From positions 124,001-188,000 of the forward strand of contig CAWFUP010000008.1 in NCBI GenBank assembly GCA_963819075.1: a stretch of 64,000 nt of DNA. The letters run 5' to 3'. A program made the translations under genes and the position numbers. The notes below the pieces were generated by a model, which worked only from the letters and a program-made list of their open reading frames with translations, was not told where the DNA came from and did no database searches. This DNA comes from CAVQBJ01 sp963819075 (GTDB taxonomy: Bacteria; Actinomycetota; Thermoleophilia; Solirubrobacterales; Solirubrobacteraceae). This document shows positions 1 through 10,100 of the stretch, in pieces (the stretch's first letter is position 1; every line of letters begins with the position of its first letter).

Positions 1-1099
1 TCGCCTCGGCGTTGATCCGCGCGAAGCCATAGGTGGGGAACGTCGCGCCATTCAGCGCGGAGCTACCCGGGCTGGCGAGCGTCAGCGGAGTGTCCAGCGG
101 GGACGTACCGAAGAGGTACACCTGCCGCTCACCACCCGACCAAAGCCCGGCCGCGAGCTGGTCGAACTGGGGCGGCGGCAGGGCGGTGAACAGCGAGGCC
201 GGGTTCGCGGCATGCACCGCGCCCACCACACGACGGACGTCGGCGCTCCCGAGGCTCGCCGGGACGGTGACCGACCCGACTATCGAGGTGCCCGCCGCCC
301 TGAGCGCGGCGAGGACGTAGCCGGTCATCGTGCTTGCGAAGTTGCTCCCGGTCGCGTTGACGACGAACACGCGGCCAAACCCTTCCTTGCTCATGTAGTG
401 CACCAGTCCGGCCGCCTCGTCACTGCCGCTCATGCCGATCGGCCAGTAGGTTCGAAGCCGCTGCGCAAGCGATGCGTCCGCGTCACAGGGCGCAAGCATG
501 AGCGTGCCGTACGCCGAGGCTCCGACCGCGAGGCTCGTCTGCGAGTTCGCGTCGCACGGCAGCACGAGCACGGCATTGCTCCCGGCGCGGTGCAGGCGCT
601 GCTGGACGGCGCCGGGCGAGAGCCCGTCGAGCGGCTCGGACACCAGCCGAACGGCCTGGTGGGCGACGCCGCCACGGGCGTTGAGGATGTCGAGCGCGGC
701 GATGGCCCCCTGCCGGATCAGCTCGTTCTGCTGGCCGAACGGCCCGGTCGGCTCGTCGACGACCAGCGTCAGGGGACCGCCGCTCGCGGCGATCCTGCCC
801 AGCGCGGGATGGACCGGGTTCGCGACGGCGGCAATTGCGGGCGACCCGGCGGGGTCCGCGGACGCAGAGCCTGAGCCGGTAGGCGGCGGCGCGCCCCCGG
901 TGGCGCCCGCCGCCGGCCGCCCGGTCGCGGCGGCCGAGACGGCCGCCGTCGCCGCCGCCGTCGCTCGCGACCCGCGGCTCGCGACGGTGCCGGCGTGCCC
1001 GCCGCCCCCGCAGCTCGCCAGCGCGATCGCGGCGACCGCGGTGGCGGTGAGCCCGGCCGCGCGACGGCGGTGCCGCGCCTGAGGTTGACGAGCGTGCAT
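1..1099 (-). CDS. ABC-type amino-acid/amide solute-binding lipoprotein (3' end outside window)
   Basis: The reading frame is open from an ATG at 1099 to the left edge, about 366 codons, so the C-terminus is missing. GGAG lies six bases upstream of the ATG. A basic N-terminus and hydrophobic stretch end in the lipobox LASC (about residues 27-30), followed by a low-complexity Ala/Gly/Pro linker, as in extracytoplasmic lipoproteins. The body then reads as a periplasmic-binding fold of the Leu/Ile/Val-binding type: a conserved start with GPLTLVVDEPTGPFG, then GAIAALDILNARGG, LVLPCDANS and GFGRVFVVNATGSNFA. The expected role is capture of a small ligand for an ABC importer; permease and ATPase genes would have to lie beyond the left edge. 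The ligand cannot be told from sequence. Confidence 0.8.
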   Translation of the reverse strand, partial: MHARQPQARHRRRAAGLTATAVAAIALASCGGGGHAGTVASRGSRATAAATAAVSAAATGRPAAGATGGAPPPTGSGSASADPAGSPAIAAVANPVHPALGRIAASGGPLTLVVDEPTGPFGQQNELIRQGAIAALDILNARGGVAHQAVRLVSEPLDGLSPGAVQQRLHRAGSNAVLVLPCDANSQTSLAVGASAYGTLMLAPCDADASLAQRLRTYWPIGMSGSDEAAGLVHYMSKEGFGRVFVVNATGSNFASTMTGYVLAALRAAGTSIVGSVTVPASLGSADVRRVVGAVHAANPASLFTALPPPQFDQLAAGLWSGGERQVYLFGTSPLDTPLTLASPGSSALNGATFPTYGFARINAEA

Positions 1100-1269
1100 G
1101 GACGATCTCCTTGCGGTCCGTGATGGCAGTGCATCTGTGAGCGACGGGCCGTGCTTTGTACAGCAAGCATGGCGCCCGGTGGTAACGGTCACCGACTTGT
1201 TCACCGGGCGGCAACAAAAAGTAAACAGGCGGCACCGGCCCGCCTGGACTCAGCCGCCGGCGGCAGCGC
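1100..1269. other. Intergenic gap upstream of the solute-binding lipoprotein
   Basis: A 170-bp gap holding the upstream region of the lipoprotein gene. It contains GGTCACC (1187) and GTTCACC (1199), which look like Pho-box half-sites but are spaced 12 rather than 11 bases apart, so I do not call a site. No gene is seen. Confidence 0.4.
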
Positions 1270-2652
1270 TCATCCGCTCATCGTGGCTGCGAGCGCCCCC
1301 CTGACCAGGCGCCCTCCGCCGTCGTAGCCGCTTGACAGCCGCACGCGCAACGTGCGCACTCGTCCCTGCTCCGTGACCGCAGCCACGAACCGCACGCGGC
1401 GATGCCCGGCGGCATTGAACGCCGACCCGGAGAATGCGACCACGCCGTGGGCGACGTCGACCCGGACCGCGGAGATGCTCGCCCGCCGCAGCCAGACTCC
1501 CGCGGTGAGGTCGCGGTAGGCGAGGCTCCCGTGCGGGGCGGCGACGCGCGCCTCGAGCGCAAAGGTGATCGGGCGGCGGCGGGGTCCACGCAGCGTGCCG
1601 CGCCCGGCGGCGCCGGTCACGCGCCGCCGCGAGATGCCGGGCGCCGTGGGGCCGCCCGGCGGGCGCCCGCCGCCCGGGGTGGGGGGCGCGCCGCTCGAGC
1701 CGGCTCCGGCCGCGCCCTGACCCGGGGAGGACCCGTTCGGGGCCCCCGTGGGGGAGGCGGCGCCCGTCTGGTAGGCGCCGATGTCGCAGCGCCCCGCGGG
1801 GCGGGCCGCGTAGCGCTGATCGACCGTGGGGCACTGGCCGGCGTCGCCGGCGTCGACGGCCGGACTGCCGGCGGCCAGCGCCTGGGTCAGGGTGGGCCCC
1901 CCGTTCCAGATCAGCTCACCCAACTGCGGGTTGACGTGGCCGAGCGCGCCCACCCCGCAACTCCCGTCGCCGTCGAGGCTGTCATCGGACGAGCTGGCGG
2001 GAGCGGAGCAGTCTCGAGCGCCGTTCCCGGCGACGATGGTGTTCACGAGCACGAGGTCGCCTGGACGGTCGTCGATGCCCTCGACAGCGTTGTCGGCCAC
2101 GGTCGAGTTGACGAGCGTCACGCTGCCGTGATCGACGAGGCCCTCCTCCAGCCCCCAGGACAACGTCGAGTCTCGCACCGTCGCAGTCGCGTCCGGTTGC
2201 ACGAGGAGCGACGGGCCGTCGTTTCCGGCGAGCGTCGAGTTGTCGAGCTCCACGCTGCCGAGGTCCTCGATGGCCGCGCCCTGGTTCTGATAGCCGGAGG
2301 AGCTGAGCGAGACGTTGACGAAGGTGGCATGAGCGCCGACGGCCACCGCGAACAGATCGGTACCCGGTGCCTCGCCGGCTCCCGAGATCGTCAGCCCGCG
2401 CACCGACGGCCCGACGATCGTCACATCGCCGCGGATCGTGAGGGTGGTGTCGGGGGCGTAGGTGCCGGCACCGAGCTCGATCGTGCTCGGCCCCGTCTGC
2501 GCGTCGGCGCGCTGCACGGCGGCCGCGAGCGAGGCGGCATCACCGGCGCTGATGGTGTCCGCCGCCGCCGGCGTGGCCGCGGCCAGCGTCGCGAGCGCCG
2601 ACGCGACGAACGCACCGGCGCCTCGGCGGACTCGAGGCGGGAGCGAGCTCAT
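1270..2652 (-). CDS. Secreted right-handed beta-helix protein, choice-of-anchor Q type
   Basis: A 460-residue secreted protein with a basic N-terminus and Ala-rich signal peptide ending near AAAD (about residue 33). The middle repeats short turns of the parallel beta-helix kind (TIRGDVTIVGPSVRG, VELDNSTLAGND, VTLVNSTVADN, LVLVNTIVAGNG). It ends in the choice-of-anchor Q signature, ALAAGSPAVDAGD followed by RCDIGAYQ (about residues 260-297). After a Gly/Pro linker comes a C-terminal beta domain resembling the post-COAP domains of actinobacterial exoproteins. Family members are surface or secreted proteins of unknown ligand. A GTG at 2655 is an alternative start; the ribosome-binding site is weak for both. 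Confidence 0.75.
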   Translation of the reverse strand: MSSLPPRVRRGAGAFVASALATLAAATPAAADTISAGDAASLAAAVQRADAQTGPSTIELGAGTYAPDTTLTIRGDVTIVGPSVRGLTISGAGEAPGTDLFAVAVGAHATFVNVSLSSSGYQNQGAAIEDLGSVELDNSTLAGNDGPSLLVQPDATATVRDSTLSWGLEEGLVDHGSVTLVNSTVADNAVEGIDDRPGDLVLVNTIVAGNGARDCSAPASSSDDSLDGDGSCGVGALGHVNPQLGELIWNGGPTLTQALAAGSPAVDAGDAGQCPTVDQRYAARPAGRCDIGAYQTGAASPTGAPNGSSPGQGAAGAGSSGAPPTPGGGRPPGGPTAPGISRRRVTGAAGRGTLRGPRRRPITFALEARVAAPHGSLAYRDLTAGVWLRRASISAVRVDVAHGVVAFSGSAFNAAGHRRVRFVAAVTEQGRVRTLRVRLSSGYDGGGRLVRGALAATMSG

Positions 2653-2686
2653 CACGCCCCCGACTGTAACGCCGGCAGAACGGCGT

Positions 2687-2719
2687 CGGGGAGGGGACCG
2701 CGGTGCGGTCCCCTCCCCG
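2687..2719 (-). terminator. Hairpin terminator after the PstS-like gene
   Basis: Perfect 15-bp inverted repeat (CGGGGAGGGGACCGC and its complement) with a 3-base loop, 43 bases beyond the PstS-like stop codon. No T-run follows, as is common at this GC content. Confidence 0.65.
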
Positions 2720-2761
2720 TGCAGCGTGATGCCTCGGGCTGCAACGCTGAAGCGGCGGGTT

Positions 2762-4267
2762 CTAGTAGTTCTGCTGGAACCCGCCGAGGATGGCCGGCTG
2801 CCAGGTCGTCGGCAGCCCGGTGTAGAGGTTGTTCGGCAGGAGGCTCTGGCCGAGGGAGGACAGGACGAACGTCATGAACGAGTACATCGTGCGGCGCTGA
2901 TTGTCGGTCAGGGCGGTAATGGCGCTCGGCGTGCCGTGCGGCGCGCTCAGCCCGGCGTAGACCAGATCGTAGGTCAGACCGCAGATCGGGTACCCGGTGC
3001 CGATGTTGTTCGCGTCGTCGTGCTGACCGGTCATGTTGACCGTGGCGTTGTCCGAACCCCAGTTGTCGGTCGGGATGAGACCCACCATCGCCGTGCTCGC
3101 GCCGTTGCCGGGCTCGCTCAGGCTGCTGAGGTTGCAGTTCGCGCCGAGGCCGTTGCCGGCGGCGACATAACCCGTGCCCGCACCGTTCTGCATCGTGGCC
3201 TGGACGACCCCGGCGCTGGTGTCGTTGACCGCGTCGGACAGGTCGGCGTAGCCGATCGCGCCGGGGGTGCCGTCCAGCTTGCTCAGCAGGGCGGGGTTGC
3301 CGCTGCTGCCGCCGGTGAGGACGGGGGTGCAGCCGGTGCCCGACGGCCACGTGCTGTTCGTCGAGCCGTTGTACGACAGCCACGTCGTGCTGGGCGCGCA
3401 GGTCGCGCTGGTGCGGGCCCCGTCGACGTCGTTCAGGTACGTCTTGAAGATGTTCGTCGTACCTGAGGTGTCGAAGCGAACCACGCGCGAGACCGCGCCG
3501 TGGCAGCCCACCAGGCCCGGGTTGTCGCCCGTCAAGCTGGTGTTGTCCCAGAAGGCGATGCTGCCGCCCATGAGGGCGCTCAGCTGCGCACCGGTGAGCT
3601 TGACCGCCGTCGGCGGGCTCGCGCATCCGCTGAGAGGCGCGGTGCTGGTACCCAGGTTGACGACGACCGCGACCGACGAGCCTCCGATCGGGAATGACAT
3701 CAGGCTTCCGGCCACGTCGGGGTTGGCAACTCCGCTGGCCGTGTTCGGGTACTGGGACTGCGTCGTCGAGTTCGGCCCGAACGGCGTCACCGTCAGCGAG
3801 AGCGATGAGCAGCCGGTCCCCGGTACGAGGGACGTCTGCTCGGTGTTGCCCGGGGCGTCGTCGAGCGCGGTCAGCTGGGCCTCGTTGTAGGGGATGTCGG
3901 TGCCCCAGAAGGCGTCCGTGCGGCAGTTGGCTCCCTTGAGGCCGTTGCCCGAGCCGGTCACGCTGGCGGTCACCGCGGCCGGGTAGTTGTAGGTACCCAT
4001 GTTGGCGCCGGCCGGGTCGCCGGAGTACTGCGTGGCGACGCCGCCGCAGAACTCGTTGTTATAGGCCGTCCACCACAGCGACAGGGCGTTCGTCTGGTAG
4101 GTCGAGCCGCGACCGCTGATCTTCCCATTGGTGGGCTGGCACGCGACGCCGCCGGGCTGGGCGGCGAGCGCCGAGCCGGCGGTGACGAGGCTGCCGCCGA
4201 ATGCGGCGATGCCGAGCATCGCCGTCACCGCGCCGGCCGTGAGACCTCTCTTGCCGAATGGCTGCAT
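2762..4267 (-). CDS. PstS-like phosphate-binding extracellular protein
   Basis: A 501-residue secreted solute-binding protein with an N-terminal signal (MQPFGKRGLTAGAVTAMLGI, cleavage near ALAAQ). The start at 4267 is chosen because AGGAGA lies just upstream. PstS hallmarks are visible: GRGSTYQTNAL near the N-terminus, a partition motif with FWDN, and RFDTSGTTNIFKTYL, the SGTT loop that binds phosphate in the family. It is longer than typical PstS (about 370 residues) and Ser/Thr/Gly/Asn-rich, with extra Cys residues. No pstC, pstA or pstB gene is next to it, so it may feed a distant importer or act as a free extracellular phosphate binder. Pho-box-like repeats lie upstream, consistent with phosphate control. 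Confidence 0.75.
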   Translation of the reverse strand: MQPFGKRGLTAGAVTAMLGIAAFGGSLVTAGSALAAQPGGVACQPTNGKISGRGSTYQTNALSLWWTAYNNEFCGGVATQYSGDPAGANMGTYNYPAAVTASVTGSGNGLKGANCRTDAFWGTDIPYNEAQLTALDDAPGNTEQTSLVPGTGCSSLSLTVTPFGPNSTTQSQYPNTASGVANPDVAGSLMSFPIGGSSVAVVVNLGTSTAPLSGCASPPTAVKLTGAQLSALMGGSIAFWDNTSLTGDNPGLVGCHGAVSRVVRFDTSGTTNIFKTYLNDVDGARTSATCAPSTTWLSYNGSTNSTWPSGTGCTPVLTGGSSGNPALLSKLDGTPGAIGYADLSDAVNDTSAGVVQATMQNGAGTGYVAAGNGLGANCNLSSLSEPGNGASTAMVGLIPTDNWGSDNATVNMTGQHDDANNIGTGYPICGLTYDLVYAGLSAPHGTPSAITALTDNQRRTMYSFMTFVLSSLGQSLLPNNLYTGLPTTWQPAILGGFQQNY

Positions 4268-4414
4268 GTCTTCTCCTGGATCGAGTAGCAGATGATGGTG
4301 AAGCCGCCGCCGTGTCCCCCACTTCACCGTTCCGGAGCCCCGGCGGTACGTGCCCCGCAGAGCCCCGAGAGAGGTCGCACGGCAGGCGGCATGCTTGTCG
4401 ACGCCGCCGGCCAC

Positions 4415-4437
4415 GTTGTTGTTTGGTCGTGAAGATG
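4415..4437. repeat. Copy A of a 23-bp regulatory-looking direct repeat
   Basis: GTTGTTG, nine bases, GAAGATG. The same arrangement in the same orientation recurs at 4654-4676 with 19 of 23 identical bases. Both copies contain GTnGT and GTGAAG about 11 bases apart, like the triple site between them. Confidence 0.5.
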
Positions 4438-4477
4438 GGATCCGCGTTGGACGGACCCCGCCACGAAGGCGATTTCA

Positions 4478-4505
4478 GTGAACAAATTGTGTACTCGATG
4501 TACCA
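4478..4505 (-). promoter_or_regulatory. Pho-box-like triple 11-bp direct repeat
   Basis: Plus-strand half-sites GTGAAC (4478), GTGTAC (4489) and GTACCA (4500) are spaced exactly 11 bases apart. Read on the minus strand they resemble the GTTCACC direct repeats bound by PhoP in streptomycetes. The site lies about 210 bases upstream of the PstS-like start, so phosphate-starvation control is plausible. This is inferred from pattern and neighbour only. Confidence 0.45.
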
Positions 4506-4653
4506 GGCATGCGCCCGTGGTGGCCTCTGAAACGCCGTCCGGTCCGCGTGACACGCGAAACCCTCGCGCCGTGCGTGTAACCAGCTTGTAGCGTCAGGAG
4601 GCAGCGTCTGGGTGGGCCCGGAGCGAGGGCAAATGTGACATGTCGCCCGTCGG

Positions 4654-4676
4654 GTTGTTGTCCGCTGGTGAAGATG
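4654..4676. repeat. Copy B of the 23-bp direct repeat
   Basis: GTTGTTG, nine bases, GAAGATG, matching copy A at 4415-4437 in 19 of 23 positions and in orientation. Confidence 0.5.
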
Positions 4677-4784
4677 CCGCCACTGGCGATCGCCTCCGCT
4701 CGACTCACAGCTAGGATCAGAGCGCTCGTGAACGGCCGCCTCACGCGGATGCGGTGTGTACCAAGAAAGCGAAGGATCTTTCGA

Positions 4785-7195
4785 ATGCGTGGGCGGAGCC
4801 ACACAACGGTCGTCAGCGGTCTGGGTGCAGCCGGCCTGCTGCTGGCGGCGGGCCTGACCTCGATGGCCCTCGGCCCCGCGCCGCCGGCCCGGGCAGACCC
4901 CGTTCCCTGCGCGGGCTTCACCACATCCGTTGGACCGTCCGGCGCCGGCGCGGGACCGACGGGACCGACCGGTGCCACCGGCGCGACTGGTCCCACGGGG
5001 ACGACGGGCCCCCCGGCGACACCCGGAGCCCCGTGCTGGACCGACGTGACGCCCTACCCGTTCGGCAACCAGGGAGGCCCGGTCGACCTGTCGAGCCCCA
5101 CCTGCCAACCGGGGCTCGGCGACCCCAACACCTGCTACCTCACCGTGACGTCGATGGCGTTCCGGGCGTACAACCGCGGCCTCGCCGCGACCGCACCGGA
5201 CTACGCCGGCGCGAGCGACGCCTACGGAGTGTGGATCTTCAACGGCACGAGCTGGTACCCCAATCCGACCTTCCCCGGCAGCGGCACCTGCCCCGGCTCG
5301 ACGATCGTTTGGGCGGGCAAGCTCGACTACTGGCTGATCGGACCCAAGGTCAATTCCCCCGGCGACGTCCAGTGGAAATGGCCCAACCTGTGCCGGTTCG
5401 ACGGGACGACCTACGACTGGCAGTCGCTCCCGGTGCCAAGCACCGTCACCGAGAATGTTCCGGCGGACGACCCGAACGGGGCGATCACGTCCGCGTCGTG
5501 CTTCAGCTGGGATAACTGCTGGTTCTTCGGCACCTACGGCACCGTCCTGCACTGGGACGGAACGCAGCTCACCGACGAGTCCCCCCGGCGTCCGAGCCGT
5601 GGCTTCAGACTGCGTTCACGTCGGCGGTTGCCCGCGTCGACGACGCGGGCAACCCGATCGGAGTCGCGGTGGGCGCGACGAGCCCACAGGTCCCCACAGA
5701 CTCCTACCCGGAAAAGGCCGCGCACGTCCTGCCGACGATGCCGCAGGGGACGGCCGCCCCTCAGGTCTACGGCTTCGACGGAACCGGGTTCGACCCGCTG
5801 CCCTTCAGCACACCGACGCTGGCGTGGCCGCCGGACCCCTACCAGACCGATCTCATCGCGGCCGACTTCACCGCCAATGGGCAGGGCTGGGTGGCCGGGG
5901 ACCCGGCCGGCCTCGTCGCCGATTGGCGGCAGCCAACGGGTTCGACGGCGCCCCCCGAGCCACGTCCGGGCCCGCCGGATGGGACGGTCGAGAGCTCCCC
6001 ACTGCTGACGACCACCGCCGCTGGCGGGACCTCCCCGTGCGAGGGTCCGCCCCCCTCAACCTTCGCCTACTCGGACATGCCGACGGCGGATTCCTACCTG
6101 TGGTCGTCCATCTCCGCCGTGCCCACCGGCGACGACGCGCTGGCCGGCGGCCAGGTGTGGCCGCTGAGTGGCGACTCGGCGTTCGCGTCGGCCGAGCCCA
6201 ACCAGGACGGCGCGGCCGAGCCCGTCATCGTGCACGCCGAGTGCGACGGATCCATAACGGCGACCCGCTTCTTCGCCGCCGACCCGCTACACCCCGGCGC
6301 TCTCGTGGACGCCGACCGCGCAGGCACCGTCACGGCCATCGCCGCGAACGCGGACAACGACGCCTGGGCCGCCACGAGCCCCGGCGGCATCGACCGCCAC
6401 AATCCCTCGGTTCTGAACGCCTATTTCCTGCCGCCGCACCTGTACCGCCTCACAGACACCCAGTCGCCAACGGCAGACGCCGCGCTGCCCGGCGACGACA
6501 ACGAGACGCGGCCGCCGAACCTCCAGCAGGACGCGCCCCCGCCGGCCGAGCCGCCCCCGCCAACCGGCCCGGGCACCATCACCGTGATCGACACGTCGTC
6601 CTCGCAGATCCTCGCTCCGGCCCCGGTCGCCAACGCCCGGGGCACGCGCGACGGCCCGGCCGCTCTGTACGACGTGCGATCGAAGCTGGTCGGTCGTGGC
6701 CGCTTCGTAAAGCTCCACCTCATCTTTAGACTTCGCCGTCCGGTCACTCTCGGGGCCGAGGCGCTGCGCCACCGCCGGGTCGTCAGTCGAGCCGCGCTGC
6801 ACCGCTTCAGCGGGCGCACGGGGCAGATCGTCCTGCCGCTCGACACGAAGGACTATCCAACCCAGGTGCGCTTCACGACCGACCAGCCGTCCGTGACGCT
6901 GCGCAACCCGGGGCGACGCCTGTCCGGGACCGTCACGCTGCGGGCCGCGGCCAGGCCGTACCGACGACGGCGGATCGCGTCGGTCAGCTACCAGTACGCC
7001 GCCGCCGCCGGCCAGCGACTCTGGTACACGATCGGCATCGCCACGGCCCCGCCGTGGGCGGTCTCCTTCCCCACGGCCGGCCTCGCGGCCGGTCGGTACG
7101 ACCTGCGCGCCATCGCCACCGACGACGCCGGCGTGAGCGGCGTCTCACCGCTGCTGTCCGATCGCACGATCGCGGCCGTGACGGGCGGCGCATGA
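4785..7195 (+). pseudogene. Secreted collagen-like/beta-propeller protein, frameshifted
   Basis: The start ATG at 4785 has AAGGA eight bases upstream. A signal peptide (MRGRSHTTVVSGLGAAG, cleavage near ARAD) is followed by a collagen-like Gly-X-Y run, GPTGPTGATGATGPTGTTGPP-like, at about residues 57-80. Next come propeller-type blades (CFSWDNCWFFGTYGTVLHW). The frame then breaks: the first frame reads on into basic nonsense after the C6 run at 5581-5586, while the matching sequence continues in another frame (PPASEPWLQTAFTSAVARVD onward) to a TGA at 7193-7195. One extra C would restore an 803-residue protein. The last 130 residues are Ig-like (GTVTLRAAARPYRRRRIASV). The stop overlaps the next start (ATGA). 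It could be a real inactivation, a sequencing error or slippage; both halves look well preserved. Confidence 0.7.
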
Positions 7196-10100
7196 CCGGC
7201 ATCGCGCCGCGCCGACTCGCGCGCACGTGCCGTCTCGTGGCCCTGCTGCTGGCCCTCACGCTCGGATTTACCCTGAGCCGGCAGCCGACGACGGGGGCTC
7301 CAACGCCGCTCGCGCTCGCCGACTCGCCTCCCATCACGCTCTCCGTCTCGCCGAGCAGCAACCCACTCAGCCTCCCGGTCACGCTGACCGCGAGCGTGGC
7401 CGCCTCGATCGGCTCGCTGGACGCCAACGCGGTCGAGTTCGACTACGCCCCTGCCGGCACGGGCCAGTGGACGTCGCTCGGCACGCAGCCGCTGTTCGAT
7501 GGGCTGGCGGGGCCATACACCGAGAGCTTCCCGGCGAGCGGCCAGCCCAGCCCTCCGGACGGTCTGTACGACCTGAGGGCCGTGCTGACCGAGCCGGACG
7601 GCACCACATCGGTCTCGGTCGTCCGCGACCAACTCGTGGCCGCCAACTCGCCCACGGTCGCGCTGGCCGCGGCCGGCGGCCGTCCGCTACCAAGCGGCTC
7701 GGCCCTGGGCGGGACGGTGGCGCTGGTGGGAAGCGCGCTGCCCAGCCCCGACACCGGGGTCAAGGCGTCGAGCTTCGACTTCCAGGTCTCGCCGGCCGGC
7801 GCCGAGCAGTGGCAGGAGGTCGCGAGCGTCCCGCTCCCCTCCGGCCAGCCCGCGGGCTTCGACTTCGACACCACCACGGTCCCGGACGGAACCTATGACC
7901 TGCGCGCCGTCCCGGTCGACGCGAATGGCGACACGTACGCGACGGCCCCGGTGCGCGGAGTGATCATCGATAACACCCCCCCGCAGGTCACCATCGACGA
8001 CCCCGAGTCGCCACTGAGCGGCACGGTCTCGCTGTCGGTGCAGGCCTGCGATTACGCCCCCCCCGTCGGTCCCTGCTCTGGGCCGGGGACCCCGGGGTCG
8101 GGGGTGGCATCTGTGCGGTACGAGCGCGCGCTCGCCGGTACCAGCGCGTGGACGCAGATCGCGAGCTCCGCCGAGCCCCCGTTCTCCGCGTCGGTCGCCA
8201 CGACCGGGTGGCCCAACGGCTCCTACGAGCTGCGTGCGGTCGCGACCGATCGGGCGGGCAACACCGGGAGCTCGAACTTGGTCGCTGTCACGTCGAGCAA
8301 CTCGGCGCCGCCACCGGTGCGACCCTCGATCGCCGGCGTGGCCGTGCCGGCCAAGGACATCACGCTCCTCGGCACGGACACCGGGACCGGCGAGACGTGG
8401 GCCACCGGCTACACAAGCGCGACCCCCGCGATCGTGGACGGCATGCAATTGCCGTACACGACACCGGGAGACCAGTTCGTGCTGCTGCGCCGCACCGCCG
8501 CCGGTGGGTGGCAGGTCGCCGACGTGCTCCGTGACTCCGACGGCAGCAGCCCCTTCCCCCTGCTGAGCGCCAGCGCGGCGGGGAACCTCACCCCCTACCC
8601 GGTGCAAGCGGTCGGGGCAATGCTCCCGAGCGGGGAGGCATGGCTGTGGGTCTACGAGGGGACGTCGGTCTACGGTCTCTTCCACCGCGAGCCGGGCGGG
8701 CACTTCGTGTACGACCAGACGGACACGACGGCGCTCGCCGGCCTCCTGGACGCCTCGCCGGCCGGCGCCCAGCTGCGCCTCGGGCAGGACAGCGGGCAGC
8801 CCTACGGGATCATCGTCAGCCCGCAGCAGGCCAAGCGAACGACGTCGGTAGGCGGCCAGCCGGTGGACGAGTGGCTCGACTACGCGCTGCTCGACGGCCA
8901 GACGTGGGCGGTCCACACGGCGTCCCTGCCGCCCTCCTACCAGCCCCAGTCCGGCGATGGCATCAAGCTCGCCTACGCCGATGTGTCCGGGCCCGGCGCC
9001 GGCTGGGGCGCACTCGAGGTCAACGGCGGGACCGCGGCGTTGCCGCTGCTGCTCGGGCGCTTCGACGGCGATCGGTGGACGTACGTCGACACGGGCCTGG
9101 ACGCGCTCGACCTCACCGGCACCGTCGCGACCCCCGGCGCCGCGGTGGCGCCCACCGGCCTGACGGCCGACGGCGACGCCGTGTGGATCGGCGCCAGGGT
9201 GAGTGTGCCGCCGGCCAAGCCGGCGGCCACGAACCTGGTCGCCCGCTACGATTATGCAGGCGGCCAAGGCAGCGGCGTGACGAACTCGTGGTGCACGCTG
9301 GCGGTCCCGAGCTCCTGCGCCGAGCCGCTCGACACGCAGCACCCCGCCGCCGTTCCCGACGCCATCTTCGACAACGGCACCGTCGCGCTCTCGGTCACGG
9401 CGACCCAGGCCGGCGAGGGCCAGCTCGACGTCTTCTCCGACGGGGACTGGAGCTCGATTCCCGCGCCGGGATATCAGCCCGGCAACGACACCTTCACGAG
9501 CCCCACCGACGGTTGGCTCGGGGCCGCCGGCAACTACGGCTCCGACGACTCGTCGGCCGTCGGCCAGGTCACCGCACCGGGAGCGGCCGGGAGCCCGCTG
9601 GCGGCCTGGCCGGTCGCCGAGCGCTCACCGCTGACCAGCGTCGCCCTCCCCCCGGGCGGCAGCGGCGCGATCGGCGAGTCGGGAGCCCTGGCGGTCGGCT
9701 TCGACGGCACCGCACTCCTCTACAGCGCGCAGAACGGCTGGCTCGTGCAGCCCACCCCGCCGCGCGTGCACCACCTGTACCTCACGAGCGTGGCATTCGA
9801 CGGGCCGTCGAGCGCCTTCGCCGTGGGCGAGTTCGGGGCGATCCTGCACTGGGACGGCAGCTCGTGGACAGAGGACCCCCAGTCGATCTCGCTCACCCAG
9901 TGGCGCCTGAACTCCGTCACATTCGACTCATCCGGCCAGGGCTGGGCGGTCGGAGAGGACGGGACGATCCTGCACTACGACGGGCAATCGTGGTCGACCG
10001 AGCAGCCCCCGCCCGACGCCTCGGGCACGGCCATCACGTCGGTCGCCGTCGCCGGGTCGGGCGCATCCGAGGAGGTGTTCGCGATCGCCGGCGGGAACCT

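Larger units (their letters stand above)
4268..4784. other. Divergent intergenic control region of the PstS-like and collagen-like genes
   Basis: This 517-bp stretch contains no convincing gene. It has locally lower GC and carries three groups of 11-bp-spaced GTGAA/GTTGT-like half-sites (listed separately), and is best read as a shared promoter region. Confidence 0.5.

Noticed and set aside
1187..1205. Pho box upstream of the solute-binding lipoprotein (GGTCACC and GTTCACC)
   Set aside because: The copies are 12, not 11, bases apart and the gene is not a phosphate binder.
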